Below the pieces are notes generated by a model. It was given only the letters and a program-made list of their open reading frames with translations. It ran no database searches and had not been told where the DNA came from. From assembly GCF_016864195.1 (NCBI RefSeq), contig NZ_CP045202.1, positions 124,001 through 188,000 of the forward strand: 64,000 nt of DNA, written 5' to 3'. Position numbers and translations under genes: made by a program. This document shows, in pieces, positions 34,855 through 43,778 of the stretch. Source of the stretch: Dechloromonas sp. TW-R-39-2 (lineage in GTDB: Bacteria > Pseudomonadota > Gammaproteobacteria > Burkholderiales > Rhodocyclaceae). Numbering within the stretch: position 1 is the stretch's first letter; the number at the start of each line of letters is the position of its first letter.

Positions 34855-36287
34855 TAATGCACCGTACACACCATGCACGGATCAAACGAACGTACAACGT
34901 GCTGGATTGTAGGCGCGGCCTCTTCCCCGGCGGGCAGGCCGATCAGTGCCTGTTCGAGCGGGCCGGGCTGGCCGCTGCCGTCGCGCGGCGAGAAATTCCA
35001 GGTGGTCGGCGCGATGATCTGGTAGCGATCTATCCGGCCGCGCCTGAACGACAACCAGTGTCCGAGGCTGCCACGGGCCGCCTCGACCAGCCCGACACCC
35101 TCGCCGGAATCCGGCAAGACGAGTTGATTGCAAAACGGCTCACCGGGCACGATGGCTTTCACCCAATGTTCCATTGCCGGGACGACCGTCGCCAGCTCGA
35201 TCATCCGCGCAACGACTCGAGCGGTGACGCTGGCGCCATGCCGGCAGACCAGATCGCGGGCCAATGGCTGCCCGGCCACAACCTGACGAGCCAGCGCGCC
35301 TGTTTCGGCGACCTGGCCGGCATAGCGCGGCGCCTTGCACCAGGTATATGCCGCAGCCTTGTTGGCATCGACCACGGTTTCACCCAAGGCCGGCGGCAAA
35401 GGCTCGCCCTGAGCCAGCCACGCATGGCTGACATCTTCCGCAATTTTGGCCGGATCAAGGCGGTCGACCGCAGCAGTCTCGCCGTATTCCGGTGACCAGG
35501 CGCCGCCGGCAAACAAGTCGTAGGCCCCGTAGGACAAAAACAGGTCCTTCGCCCGCCCCACGCTTTCCAGCCGAAGATCGTAAGCCGCATTCAGGAAAGC
35601 GGGAAAATCGCCCGCCCGGCCGGCAGCCCAGTCGCGCAATGCCGACTCGGAAGCCAAGGCACTGAATTGCTCAAGGCTGTCGCCCAGCAAGGTCGTTTCA
35701 AGAAAGCCCCGAAACTCGCGCAATAGCGCCAGCACGCGGATGCGCTCTGCGGCGGTCATCCCCTTGGTGCTGCCGCCAGGCTGCAATGCAAGCGAATGCG
35801 GCCAGCGCCCGGCAAGAAAACCGATCAGTTTGAAGAACCCGGCGCGCGCACCCAGTGCAGCCGGTGCCGCGCTCCCCTTGATGGCAGCAAAACGGCTGGC
35901 CACATCGGGGTACCAGCTGCGGTCGACATAGCTGGAACGGGCAAAATCCGGCATGAAAAAAAGATAAAAATGCGTCAGATGATCGGCCAGATTCTCGGTC
36001 GCCAGGATCAGGCTTTGCGCCAGCTTTCCGTTGGTCGGCATCTGAACGCCACTGGCGCTGGCCAGCGCGGCAGCTGCGGCAGCCGACTGGGCGATCGAAC
36101 AGATGCCACAGATGCGCGGCACGATGGCCAAAGCATCGTGTGCAACCCGGCCGACCAGCAATTGCTCGAAGCCGCGGAACAGCGGCGAATTAACGCGCGC
36201 CGCAACAACCTGGCCGGCATCAACATCAAGACTGACCTCAAGATCGCCTTCGACGCGATTGAACGGCCCCACCAGAACACGCTTCAT
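34854..36287 (-). CDS. hoxC: Regulatory (H2-sensing) [NiFe]-hydrogenase large subunit
   Basis: 477 residues. The N-terminal Ni ligands are in PRICGICSIAQS and the C-terminal ligands in SFDPCMVCTVH. The protein stops exactly at that final His, so it lacks the cleavable C-terminal extension of catalytic large subunits; this is the defining mark of HoxC/HupV sensor hydrogenases. FNRVEGDLEVSLD and the GHWLSFRRGRIDRYQIIAPT segment also fit. With HoxB it senses H2 and signals through the HoxJ kinase to HoxA. Its ATG overlaps the hoxB TGA. Confidence 0.95.
   Translation of the reverse strand: MKRVLVGPFNRVEGDLEVSLDVDAGQVVAARVNSPLFRGFEQLLVGRVAHDALAIVPRICGICSIAQSAAAAAALASASGVQMPTNGKLAQSLILATENLADHLTHFYLFFMPDFARSSYVDRSWYPDVASRFAAIKGSAAPAALGARAGFFKLIGFLAGRWPHSLALQPGGSTKGMTAAERIRVLALLREFRGFLETTLLGDSLEQFSALASESALRDWAAGRAGDFPAFLNAAYDLRLESVGRAKDLFLSYGAYDLFAGGAWSPEYGETAAVDRLDPAKIAEDVSHAWLAQGEPLPPALGETVVDANKAAAYTWCKAPRYAGQVAETGALARQVVAGQPLARDLVCRHGASVTARVVARMIELATVVPAMEHWVKAIVPGEPFCNQLVLPDSGEGVGLVEAARGSLGHWLSFRRGRIDRYQIIAPTTWNFSPRDGSGQPGPLEQALIGLPAGEEAAPTIQHVVRSFDPCMVCTVH
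35463..35474 (-). repeat. 12-mer repeat GCTGCGGTCGAC, copy 4
   Basis: Exact copy preceded by T, minus orientation, inside hoxC; read as A-A-V-D. Confidence 0.9.
35916..35927 (+). repeat. 12-mer repeat GCTGCGGTCGAC, copy 5
   Basis: Exact copy (preceded by A), plus orientation, antisense to hoxC, whose codons there read V-D-R-S. It is the second copy in the same gene, in the opposite orientation to copy 4. Confidence 0.9.
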
Positions 36288-37279
36288 TTTCCTGCCTTTT
36301 TGACGGCCGGACGAATCACCGGATGATCGGCCACGGCATTCTCCCGCACCCGTTTCGGGGTCGCCGATTTGGACAATGCGGCCAGCGCAACGAACCAGGC
36401 TTTCGGCATGTCGGTCGGCAAACCGATCGGAATCCCGGCCAGCTTGGGCGTTTCCTGGAAAGGATGGCCCGGCGCTTCAAACCCCGGTTCGGTACAGGCA
36501 ATACAGGCAAAACCGCCGCGCAGGCAGGAACCACTGCCGTTCCAGGTGCGGACATTGCAATCGGCATGAGCCTGCGTCCCTTTACACCCCAGGTTCTCCA
36601 TCAGGCAGCCCAGGTCGGACTGTTTTTCGGCACTCGCCTTGAATTCGTAGAATTCATTGCGCGAACAACCATGATGAACCAGTTGATCGGCATAGAGCAG
36701 CGGACGCCCGTATGCATCGAGATCGCTCGCCGCCAGCCCTTCGAATGCCAGCTTCTCCAGCGTATCGACGACCCAGCCAGGATGTACCGGACACCCGGCA
36801 ATATTGACCACCGGCAAACCGCCACTTGACTGAAAGCCCTTGCCGAGCAAGCCGCCCGGCTCATCGGTATCAAACTGCAGGCCGCAGGCTTCAAGGGGAT
36901 TCCCCGGCGTACTGGCCGAAAATCCGCCGTAGGCCGTGCACGAACCAATGGCAAAAACCCAGCGGGCGTGGCGCGCCAGGCGCTCGACCCATTCGGTCAT
37001 CGGCCGGCCGCTGCCGGCCATCAGATGAAATTTTCCACTCCCGTTCGGGCCGCGCAACATCGCCCCTTCAATGCACAGGACATCGAAGGGCAAGCGCCCT
37101 TCTGCGCAGTCTTCGAGGATCTGCAAGGCCGCATCGCCGCTTTCCAGCGACAAAGCCGGATGCCAGACAAACTCGATGCCGGCGTCGCGCAACTCATCGA
37201 ACAACGGTCGCGGCTCGGCGCACAGCAGCGACTGCGTACAACCGCCACAGCCGCCGCTTTGCAACCAGAGCAGCTTCAT
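36284..37279 (-). CDS. hoxB: Regulatory (H2-sensing) [NiFe]-hydrogenase small subunit
   Basis: 331 residues. It begins [20 protein letters not shown] with no Tat signal peptide, so it is cytoplasmic, as expected for HoxB/HupU. Fe-S ligands appear in AIGSCTAYGGFSAS, NIAGCPVHPGW, HHGCSRNEFYEF, CLMENLGCKGTQAHADCN and SCLRGGFACIACTEPGF. It carries electrons between the HoxC active site and the sensory output. Both ends overlap neighbours by ATGA junctions (hoxA upstream, hoxC downstream), giving tight translational coupling. Confidence 0.95.
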   Translation of the reverse strand: MKLLWLQSGGCGGCTQSLLCAEPRPLFDELRDAGIEFVWHPALSLESGDAALQILEDCAEGRLPFDVLCIEGAMLRGPNGSGKFHLMAGSGRPMTEWVERLARHARWVFAIGSCTAYGGFSASTPGNPLEACGLQFDTDEPGGLLGKGFQSSGGLPVVNIAGCPVHPGWVVDTLEKLAFEGLAASDLDAYGRPLLYADQLVHHGCSRNEFYEFKASAEKQSDLGCLMENLGCKGTQAHADCNVRTWNGSGSCLRGGFACIACTEPGFEAPGHPFQETPKLAGIPIGLPTDMPKAWFVALAALSKSATPKRVRENAVADHPVIRPAVKKAGK

Positions 37280-38754
37280 TCGCCCTGCTCCAGCCCGTAG
37301 CGCACCAGCTTGGCGCGCAAGCCGACGCGCGACAGGCCCAGTTCGCGCGCAGCACGCGACTTGTTGCCGTGATGGCGCAGCATAGCCTGGCGCAAGACCC
37401 GTACTTCAAGCTGTTCCATGCGTTCCTTCAACCCGCCGCTCAATCCGTCAGCCAGGTCTTCCTGCCGCTCCCGGCCCCGCTCAAGCGCCGGTTCGCGCAA
37501 GACCCGCGGCGAAAGGAGTGCCGCAGACAGGCTGGGCGATTCGCTCAACGCCACCATGCGCAGAATTTCATTTTGCAGTTCACGCACATTGCCCGGCCAG
37601 CGATAGGCGGCCATGCGCTCAAGCACCTCGGGCATGAAGCCCTGCACCGCACAGCCGAGGTGACGGTTGCTGCTGTCGAGCAGATGCTGGGCAAGCAACG
37701 GCAGGTCCATCGGTCGGTCGCGCAAGGGCGGCACATGCAGGGCAATCGTTGCCAGGCGGTAGTAAAGATCCTCGCGGAAGCGCCCGGTCCGGACGTCTTC
37801 TTCAAGATCGCGATTGGTTGCGGCAATGACCCGGACATCGACGTTGACCGAGCGATTGCTGCCGAGCGGACGGAACTCGCCTTCCTGCAGAACGCGCAGC
37901 AGCTTGACCTGGAAAGCCGGGCTGGTTTCACCGATTTCGTCGAGAAACAGCGTACCGCCATCGGCTTGCTGGAACAGGCCGACCCTATCTTCGACCGCGC
38001 CGGTAAAGGCGCCGCGCTTGTAGCCGAAGAGTTCGGACTCAAGCAGCGTATCCGGCAATGCACCGCAATTTTCAGTAATGAACGGACGCTCGGCCCGCCG
38101 GCTCTCGTAGTGGATGGCCCGGGCGACCATTTCCTTGCCGGTGCCCGATTCCCCGGTAACCAGCACGGCCAGGTCGAAGGGGGCGACACGCTCGATCATT
38201 TCGCAGATATCGTTGAGCGGACTGCCGCGCTGGCGAATGAAACTGCTCAGCCCGAATGCGTGCCTTGCCTTGTCGAACTTGCTCTGGACACGCTTCTTGA
38301 GGACCGGCTCAGCGGTGCGCAGATCGAGGGAAAGACGCTGGTTTTCCTGCTGCAGACGCCACACCTCGGCGGCCCGTTGCAAGGTCAGCAGCAGTTGTTC
38401 AGGCTGCCAGGGCTTGAGCAGATATTGCCAGATGCCGGCTTCGTTGACCCCGGTGATGATGTCCTCGGCGTCGGTATAACCGGACAGGATGATACGCACG
38501 ACATCCGGCCAGCGATGGCGCACTTCCTTGAGAAACTGGACGCCGGTCATGCCCGGCATGCGCTGGTCGCACAGAACGATGCGGACTGCTGCGGTCGACA
38601 TCTCGCGTTCGAGGATTTCCATGCCTTCAGCGGCGCTCGACGCACAAAGCACATCGAAATCCTCTTCCAGCGTACGCCGCAAGGCTTCCTGCGAACGCAC
38701 CTCGTCATCGACAACCAGCACGGCGGGCAGTTTTCGCAGACTGGGCGGGCTCAT
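37276..38754 (-). CDS. hoxA: Sigma-54-dependent response regulator of hydrogenase genes (HoxA/HupR)
   Basis: 492 residues. Receiver domain 1-125 ([18 protein letters not shown], phosphorylatable Asp in [12 protein letters not shown], Lys in LLKPWQPEQ). The AAA+ sigma-54 interaction domain is at about 165-400 with Walker [11 protein letters not shown], the sigma-54 contact loop [10 protein letters not shown], Walker [12 protein letters not shown] and [13 protein letters not shown]. The Fis-type helix-turn-helix ([20 protein letters not shown]) is at the C-terminus. It should activate the -24/-12 promoter in front of hupS. In characterised homologues the unphosphorylated form is the activator. 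It overlaps hoxX and hoxB by four bases each. Confidence 0.94.
   Translation of the reverse strand: MSPPSLRKLPAVLVVDDEVRSQEALRRTLEEDFDVLCASSAAEGMEILEREMSTAAVRIVLCDQRMPGMTGVQFLKEVRHRWPDVVRIILSGYTDAEDIITGVNEAGIWQYLLKPWQPEQLLLTLQRAAEVWRLQQENQRLSLDLRTAEPVLKKRVQSKFDKARHAFGLSSFIRQRGSPLNDICEMIERVAPFDLAVLVTGESGTGKEMVARAIHYESRRAERPFITENCGALPDTLLESELFGYKRGAFTGAVEDRVGLFQQADGGTLFLDEIGETSPAFQVKLLRVLQEGEFRPLGSNRSVNVDVRVIAATNRDLEEDVRTGRFREDLYYRLATIALHVPPLRDRPMDLPLLAQHLLDSSNRHLGCAVQGFMPEVLERMAAYRWPGNVRELQNEILRMVALSESPSLSAALLSPRVLREPALERGRERQEDLADGLSGGLKERMEQLEVRVLRQAMLRHHGNKSRAARELGLSRVGLRAKLVRYGLEQGE
38588..38599 (+). repeat. 12-mer repeat GCTGCGGTCGAC, copy 6
   Basis: Exact copy preceded by T, plus orientation, in the receiver-domain region of hoxA; the coding strand reads S-T-A-A. 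Confidence 0.9.
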
Positions 38755-40427
38755 TCGGGAATTATCCAGTTCAGGTCTCGATGCTTGGCTAAATGGCGCG
38801 GCGTCCAGGAATGCGGCGAACGCTCGACAAAATGATAGCGCGCCACATGGTAGGACGGATCGAATCCATAGAAATTGCGCTGCATTTCGTGCAACTCGGC
38901 CGCCCGGTAATCGGCCAGCGGTCGTATCGCTTCATCGGCCCGACGTTTGGCCTGCTTGGCCGCCACGCGTTCTGAAAAATCACCGGCCGCCGCCAATTCT
39001 GCAGCTCGCCGGGCGACATCAACAGCAAAACCCGGGGCCGGCAAACAAGCATCGTAGAAGCCCAGGCGAACTGACTCGGCCGCCGTCATCGGCAAGCGGT
39101 GGCGCATGATCGCACGGGCACCGTCTTCGCCGACGCGCGGCGGCAACAGGTAAGTCCAGAACTCGGAGCCGAACAGGTTGCCCATGTTCTTGTAATGCGG
39201 GTTGAGCATCACCCCGTCACGGACCCAGACAAAATCGGTGGCGCGCGCCAGAAAGCAACCGCCCGCCCCGCTGTTGGCGCCGACAGCTGCCACGGTCAAC
39301 TGTGTTTCGCAGCGCAAAATGGCTTCGGCCAGATCGTCGATCGCATTGATGTTGGCCCAGGACTCATCGGCCGGGCTGGCCGCCGCTTCGATGGTGTTGA
39401 GGTGAATGCCGTTCGACCAGAAATCGCTACCGCCACGCAGGACGATAACCCGCGTCGGCTGCGCAGCCGCCCAGTTAAAGGCTTCGGTCAGACGCCGGCA
39501 TTGTCCGCTGCTCATTGCGCCGTTGTAGAACTCGAAACTGAGGAAACCAACGCCACCGGCGGCTTCGTAGCTGATGTCCTGCCAGGTGGGCTGCGCCGAT
39601 TTCAAATAGCCAGCCAACGGCACCTCGGGCAATTCAGCCGCCTCGGGGAAAGCCTGTGTTGCCGGCAACTTGATGCCGCCCTGGCGTTTGACATGGCCGA
39701 TCCACACCGCACCATCCTGCGTTGCACGGCAGATGGCCGTTTCACGCCGGGCAATCAGACTACCCGGCGCACCGCGCAAGACCGCTTCCGGCCAGACATC
39801 AAACAGATGGCAGGGCTGGCCGAACAACAGATCGGCCACACCGGGGAAACCATCGGCTGCGTTGATCCGGGCCAGCACGGCGGCACTGCCCTGGCTTGCC
39901 CAGTCGATCGTCCGGTCAGCCTGACGCAGGGTTGAATGCGCCTGCCCGGCCATGCGCTGCGGCTTGAAATCGGGCTGCTGGCAACGGTCGACCGCAGCAA
40001 GGACGGCGCGCACCGCCGCTTCGGTCACTTCATTACGGTAGATCGACGATTTCTTGGCCCGGCGCATCGGGAACTCAGCCGAGGCCCAGACCGGACCGGC
40101 ATCCATTTCGGCCTCAGCCTGCAGCACCGTCACGCCCCAGGTCGGCAGATCCTTCTGGATCGCCCAATCGAGCGCCGACGGACCACGGTCGCCCGGTACG
40201 CCGGGGTGAACGACGAGGCAGCGATGCCGGGACCAGATCGATGCCGGAATCGCCCGTTTGAGAAAGGGTGCCAGGATCAGATCGGGACGGAACAGACGCA
40301 CCGCTTCTTCGCTGACCGAATCGGCAATATCGAACTCAATGCTGATTTCATGGCCGATTTGACTCAATTCGCAAAAAAGCCGTTGAGCGAGACTGTTGAA
40401 GCTATGGGTCAGGAAGAGAATTCGCAT
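38751..40427 (-). CDS. hoxX: HypX/HoxX, CO-forming maturation enzyme for the hydrogenase active site
   Basis: 558 residues from the ATG at 40427 (MRILFLTHSFNSLAQRLF). The N-terminal half is formyltransferase-like (LVVHPGVPGDRGPSALDW-type motif, WGVTVLQAEAEMDAGPVW, HSTLRQADRTIDW). The C-terminal half is enoyl-CoA hydratase-like (FLSFEFYNGAMSSGQCRRL, VIVLRGGSDFWSNGIHLN, AAVGANSGAGGCFLARATD). HypX makes the CO ligand of the Ni-Fe centre from formyl-tetrahydrofolate under oxic conditions, so its presence agrees with the oxygen-tolerant HupS. It is first of a hoxX-A-B-C series with ATGA overlaps. Confidence 0.92.
   Translation of the reverse strand: MRILFLTHSFNSLAQRLFCELSQIGHEISIEFDIADSVSEEAVRLFRPDLILAPFLKRAIPASIWSRHRCLVVHPGVPGDRGPSALDWAIQKDLPTWGVTVLQAEAEMDAGPVWASAEFPMRRAKKSSIYRNEVTEAAVRAVLAAVDRCQQPDFKPQRMAGQAHSTLRQADRTIDWASQGSAAVLARINAADGFPGVADLLFGQPCHLFDVWPEAVLRGAPGSLIARRETAICRATQDGAVWIGHVKRQGGIKLPATQAFPEAAELPEVPLAGYLKSAQPTWQDISYEAAGGVGFLSFEFYNGAMSSGQCRRLTEAFNWAAAQPTRVIVLRGGSDFWSNGIHLNTIEAAASPADESWANINAIDDLAEAILRCETQLTVAAVGANSGAGGCFLARATDFVWVRDGVMLNPHYKNMGNLFGSEFWTYLLPPRVGEDGARAIMRHRLPMTAAESVRLGFYDACLPAPGFAVDVARRAAELAAAGDFSERVAAKQAKRRADEAIRPLADYRAAELHEMQRNFYGFDPSYHVARYHFVERSPHSWTPRHLAKHRDLNWIIPE
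39987..39998 (-). repeat. 12-mer repeat GCTGCGGTCGAC, copy 7
   Basis: Exact copy preceded by T, minus orientation, in hoxX; read as A-A-V-D. Confidence 0.9.
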
Positions 40428-40596
40428 ACCGTCCGGATATTTACAAGAAATTACATGCACATAAAGCGCGGCGCGACGCTGGCTGGCAGACCGCCAGTTT
40501 TACATGCGCATATCTCTATGACTTTCGCGCTATTTTTCAATCACTTGGCTTTCTTTACGATGCATTCCAACAAGAAAACAGTCGGGGGAAAAGACA

Positions 40597-40809
40597 ATGC
40601 AGGCACAACGAAAGCGCAACACATCACGCAGCACGACAATTCACTCGGCACCGAACCCACGCCCGGAGTACACCGCCGCAGTCCGCTACCTGGACGGCCG
40701 TCGCGACATTTTCCATGTCCGCTACGCCGACAATATGGCTGACGCACGGGCCGTCGTCCTGGCCGAACTCGACGATGTCCAATCGCTGCTGATTGCACTG
40801 CGCCACTGA
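40597..40809 (+). CDS. Small hypothetical protein
   Basis: A 70-residue frame in the otherwise empty 389-base gap between hoxX and hypE, on the opposite strand to both. GGGGGAAAAG lies 5-14 bases before its ATG. The sequence is basic at the N-terminus (QAQRKRNTSRS), then PRPEYTAAVRYLDGRRDIFH and a predicted helix ADARAVVLAELDDVQSLLIA. No family is recognised. The rest of the gap (40428-40596) is AT-rich and holds the hoxX upstream region, with a weak hairpin at 40483-40497 and no recognised promoter. Confidence 0.5.
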   Translation: MQAQRKRNTSRSTTIHSAPNPRPEYTAAVRYLDGRRDIFHVRYADNMADARAVVLAELDDVQSLLIALRH

Positions 40810-40815
40810 GCTCTC

Positions 40816-41880
40816 CTAGCAGATTCGCGGCAACTGCTCGCCGGACAACCAGTCCACAATCCGCTTGCCGCCAAAAGCCGTCGTCATCTGGACAAAATGG
40901 TGCGCATCTTCATGCACCGTACCAATGATCGCGGATTGGCCGCCGAGCGGATGGGCACGCATCGCCGTTAATAGCTTTTCGGCATCATTTTCAGCGCAGA
41001 TCGCGACCAATTTGCCTTCATTGGCGACATAAAGCGGGTCAAGCCCAAGAAATTCACAGGCTGCGTTGACCGCCGGATTCACCGGCAAAGCCTTTTCCTG
41101 CAGCATCATGCCGACCCCCGACTGACGGGCGATTTCATTCAATGTCGTGGCCAGGCCACCGCGGGTCGGATCGCGCAGCACATGAATATCGGCACCGCTC
41201 GCCCGCATCGCGGCAATCAGGCCGTGTAGCGCGGCGGTATCGGAAACAATCGGCGACTCGAAGCCCAGGCTTTCGCGCTCGGCCATGATCGCCATGCCGT
41301 GATCACCGAGCGTGCCGGATATCAGAATGACGTCGCCGGGCCGCGCGCTGCGCCCGGACAATGCCTGACCCGGCGCAACCACCCCGACGCCGGTTGTCGT
41401 GATGAACACACCATCCCCCTTGCCGCGCTCGACCACCTTCGTATCGCCGGTCACCACCGGCACACCAGCCTCCTTGGCCGCCGCCGCCATGCTTTGCACG
41501 ATGCGCGCCAGATCGGCGAGCTTAAACCCTTCTTCAAGGATGAAGCCGGCCGATAACCACAAAGGCTTCGCGCCCATCATGGCCACATCGTTGATCGTGC
41601 CATGCACCGACAAACAGCCGATATCGCCACCGGGGAAAAACAGCGGCGAAACAACATGCGAATCGGTCGCCATGACCAGCCGGCCTTCGCCTTGCGCCGG
41701 TAGCAACGCTCCATCGTCACCCTGCGCCAAGTATTCGTTGCCAAGATGACGGGCAAACAACTCTTCGATCAGTTGCGCCATCGCCCGGCCGCCGGCGCCA
41801 TGCGCCATGTCGACCTGGCCGTGCTTGATGTCGAGCGGTCGAACGTAGTTCTTGCGAGGCGTTGCGGAAGACTCAGACAT
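40816..41880 (-). CDS. hypE: Hydrogenase maturation protein HypE (carbamoyl dehydratase)
   Basis: 354 residues from the ATG at 41880. It has the PurM-like fold: DMAHGAGGRAMAQLIEELFA, QGDDGALLPAQ, ATDSHVVSPLFFPGGDIG, SVHGTINDVAMMGA, VVTGDTKVVERGKGDG and LRDPTRGGLATTLNEIA. The last residues are LPRIC; the terminal Cys receives the carbamoyl group from HypF and is dehydrated to thiocyanate, the source of active-site CN ligands. The start lies 8 bases inside the end of hypD. It is the last gene of the hydrogenase operon. Confidence 0.96.
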   Translation of the reverse strand: MSESSATPRKNYVRPLDIKHGQVDMAHGAGGRAMAQLIEELFARHLGNEYLAQGDDGALLPAQGEGRLVMATDSHVVSPLFFPGGDIGCLSVHGTINDVAMMGAKPLWLSAGFILEEGFKLADLARIVQSMAAAAKEAGVPVVTGDTKVVERGKGDGVFITTTGVGVVAPGQALSGRSARPGDVILISGTLGDHGMAIMAERESLGFESPIVSDTAALHGLIAAMRASGADIHVLRDPTRGGLATTLNEIARQSGVGMMLQEKALPVNPAVNAACEFLGLDPLYVANEGKLVAICAENDAEKLLTAMRAHPLGGQSAIIGTVHEDAHHFVQMTTAFGGKRIVDWLSGEQLPRIC

Positions 41881-42997
41881 CCTTGTAGCGTCCATAGGTG
41901 TAGTGGGCGGCGCAAGCGCCTTCGGAGGAAACCATGCACGAGCCGACCGGATTTTCCGGCGTGCACACCGTGCCGAAAATCTTGCAGTCCTGCGGCCGCT
42001 TGACGCCGCGCAGGATGGCGCCGCACTCGCAGGCCTTGTGATCGGGCACCGAGGCATAGCCGAGCGGAAAGCGTTTTTCGGCATCAAATTCGGCGAACTG
42101 GCTGCGAATGCGCAAGGCTGAATACGGCAGCACGTTCAGACCACGCCATTCGAAGTGCTTGCGCATCTCGAAGACATCGGCGACCAGTTGCTGGGCTTTC
42201 TTGTTGCCGTCGCGGTCGACGGCCCGCGAGAACTCGTTTTCAACTTCGGCCCGACCTTCATTGACCTGACGGATCAGCATCTTGATCGCCTGCATCACGT
42301 CCAGCGGCTCGAAGCCGGCAATGACCACCGGCTTGCGGTATTCCTCGGCGAAAAATTCGTACGGTCGACTGCCGATAATGGTCGAAACGTGGGCCGGGCC
42401 GATAAAACCGTCGAGCGGCACGGTGCCCCACTGACGAACTTCCGGCGATTCGAGAATGCTCGAAATGGCCGATGGCGTCAGTACGTGGCAACACAGTACG
42501 GAAAAATTCTTGAGGCCGAGTGCCGCCGCCTGCTTAATCGCCACCGCAGTCGGCGGCGTCGTCGTTTCGAAGCCGATGGCGAAGAACACCACCTGCTTGT
42601 CCGGATTTTTTTGCGCCAGCAGCACCGCATCGGCGCTCGAATACACCATGCGGATGTCGCCGCCGCGCGCCTTGGCCTTCATCAGCGACAGGCCGTCGGA
42701 GGCCGGCACGCGCAGGCAGTCGCCATAAGTGCACAGCATCACGCCCTGCTCGACGGCCAGCCGGATCGCCTGATCGACGCGACCGATCGGCAGCACGCAG
42801 ACCGGGCAACCCGGACCGTGGATCATCTTGACGTTGGCCGGCAACAAGTCGGATACGCCGTAACGCGAAATGGCATGGGTGTGGCCGCCGCAGAACTCCA
42901 TGAAATGGTAGTTGCGCGCCGGGTTGGCTTCGCGGCGAATGGCCTCGGCCAGCCCTTTGGCGACCTCGCCATCGCGGAATTCGTCGATGTATTTCAT
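41873..42997 (-). CDS. hypD: Hydrogenase maturation protein HypD
   Basis: 374 residues, family length. Conserved segments: MEFCGGHTHAISRYGVSDLL-like (CGGHTH), IHGPGCPVCVLPIGRVDQAI (redox Cys pair), CTYGDCLRVPASDGLSL, FFAIGFETTTPPTAVAI, and the C-terminal [4Fe-4S] ligands in EFDAEKRFPLG, CECGAILRGVKRPQDC and GTVCTPENPVGSCMVSSEG. With HypC it carries the Fe atom while CO and CN ligands are added. It overlaps hypC by four bases and hypE by eight. Confidence 0.97.
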   Translation of the reverse strand: MKYIDEFRDGEVAKGLAEAIRREANPARNYHFMEFCGGHTHAISRYGVSDLLPANVKMIHGPGCPVCVLPIGRVDQAIRLAVEQGVMLCTYGDCLRVPASDGLSLMKAKARGGDIRMVYSSADAVLLAQKNPDKQVVFFAIGFETTTPPTAVAIKQAAALGLKNFSVLCCHVLTPSAISSILESPEVRQWGTVPLDGFIGPAHVSTIIGSRPYEFFAEEYRKPVVIAGFEPLDVMQAIKMLIRQVNEGRAEVENEFSRAVDRDGNKKAQQLVADVFEMRKHFEWRGLNVLPYSALRIRSQFAEFDAEKRFPLGYASVPDHKACECGAILRGVKRPQDCKIFGTVCTPENPVGSCMVSSEGACAAHYTYGRYKDV

Positions 42998-43245
42998 CAG
43001 TGCACGGTCGGATCGTCGGCGGAGAAAGCTGCATCGCCAAGTTCGGCGAACAGCTTGAGGGTTTTGGCCGCTTCGTCGGGGTCAAGCTTGTTCAGCGCGT
43101 AGCCGACATGCACGATGACGTAATCACCAACCGCGACGTTTTCGACCAGCGCGAGCGAAATCTCCTTGCGCACGCCGGCCAGATCGACCAGCGCATTGTC
43201 GCCGTCGCGCAACTCAACCACCTGGGCGGGGATTGCCAGACACAT
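42997..43245 (-). CDS. hypC: Hydrogenase maturation chaperone HypC
   Basis: 82 residues. It starts MCLAIPAQVVELRDGDNALV; Cys2 is the essential residue that binds the Fe(CN)2CO moiety with HypD. VDLAGVRKEISLALVENVAV and GDYVIVHVGYALNKLDPDEA complete the HypC/HupF OB-like fold. It precedes hypD with an ATGA overlap. HupF at 50421 is a paralogue specialised for the hup operon. Confidence 0.96.
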   Translation of the reverse strand: MCLAIPAQVVELRDGDNALVDLAGVRKEISLALVENVAVGDYVIVHVGYALNKLDPDEAAKTLKLFAELGDAAFSADDPTVH

Positions 43246-43264
43246 CAGTCATTCTCCTTGGGCA

Positions 43265-43762
43265 TCATGGGCGCTTGCCAGCCAGGCGCCGGAAAAACCC
43301 GCGCCGCGTCACTTCGGGAGCGGCTTCGGCAGGCGCCACCGGCAACTGCTCGGGCAGCCGCCCGGTAGCCAGACGCAGCCCGTCCAGCGCCAGCAGGCGG
43401 GCGCTCGTCATGTCGGGCAGCGCAGCCGCGGAATCGACCAGCGCGGCCCATTGATATGGGCCGATCGCCGCTGATTCCTCGGCAAAAAAGGTGTGGGTGC
43501 CGCCGGCCAGTTCGAGATAACGCCGCTGACCGGCCGGAATGTCGCCCCACAGGGAACCGCCGCCTGGCAAAAGCAGCAGGCGGACAAAATCGGGCGTCAC
43601 GACAACCCCCAGCCAGTCGCCCAGATACCGCGAAAAGCCGATGGCTTCGACTTGAAGGCGCGGATTGAGCGGCCCGTTTTGTCCGGCCGTCTGCCGAAAA
43701 TGCTCTTCCAGCAAAAGCGCGGGATCCTGCGCGTGAATCGGGGTCATTTGTTGCTCAACCAT
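43265..43762 (-). CDS. HybE-family [NiFe]-hydrogenase assembly chaperone (second copy)
   Basis: 165 residues from the ATG at 43762, the first Met after the hypF stop. It has the HybE pattern NPRLQVEAIGFSRYLGDWLG, VVVTPDFVRLLLLPGGGSLW, ELAGGTHTFFAEESAAIGPY and a Ser/Ala-rich helix. It is a paralogue of HupJ at 48426, sharing the E-A-(L/I)-G-F core and a C-terminal twin-Arg motif (TRRGFFRR here). HybE-type proteins escort the small subunit before Tat export. Its insertion between hypF and hypC is unusual, and the two copies may serve different clients (HupSL and HoxBC). Confidence 0.78.
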   Translation of the reverse strand: MVEQQMTPIHAQDPALLLEEHFRQTAGQNGPLNPRLQVEAIGFSRYLGDWLGVVVTPDFVRLLLLPGGGSLWGDIPAGQRRYLELAGGTHTFFAEESAAIGPYQWAALVDSAAALPDMTSARLLALDGLRLATGRLPEQLPVAPAEAAPEVTRRGFFRRLAGKRP

Positions 43763-43778
43763 GGGCCTGTCATTCCAC

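Noticed and set aside
40483..40501. Hairpin CTGGC-AGACC-GCCAG followed by TTTT in the hoxX upstream gap
   Set aside because: Only five base pairs and a short T run; no gene ends just upstream on that strand, so it is not called a terminator.
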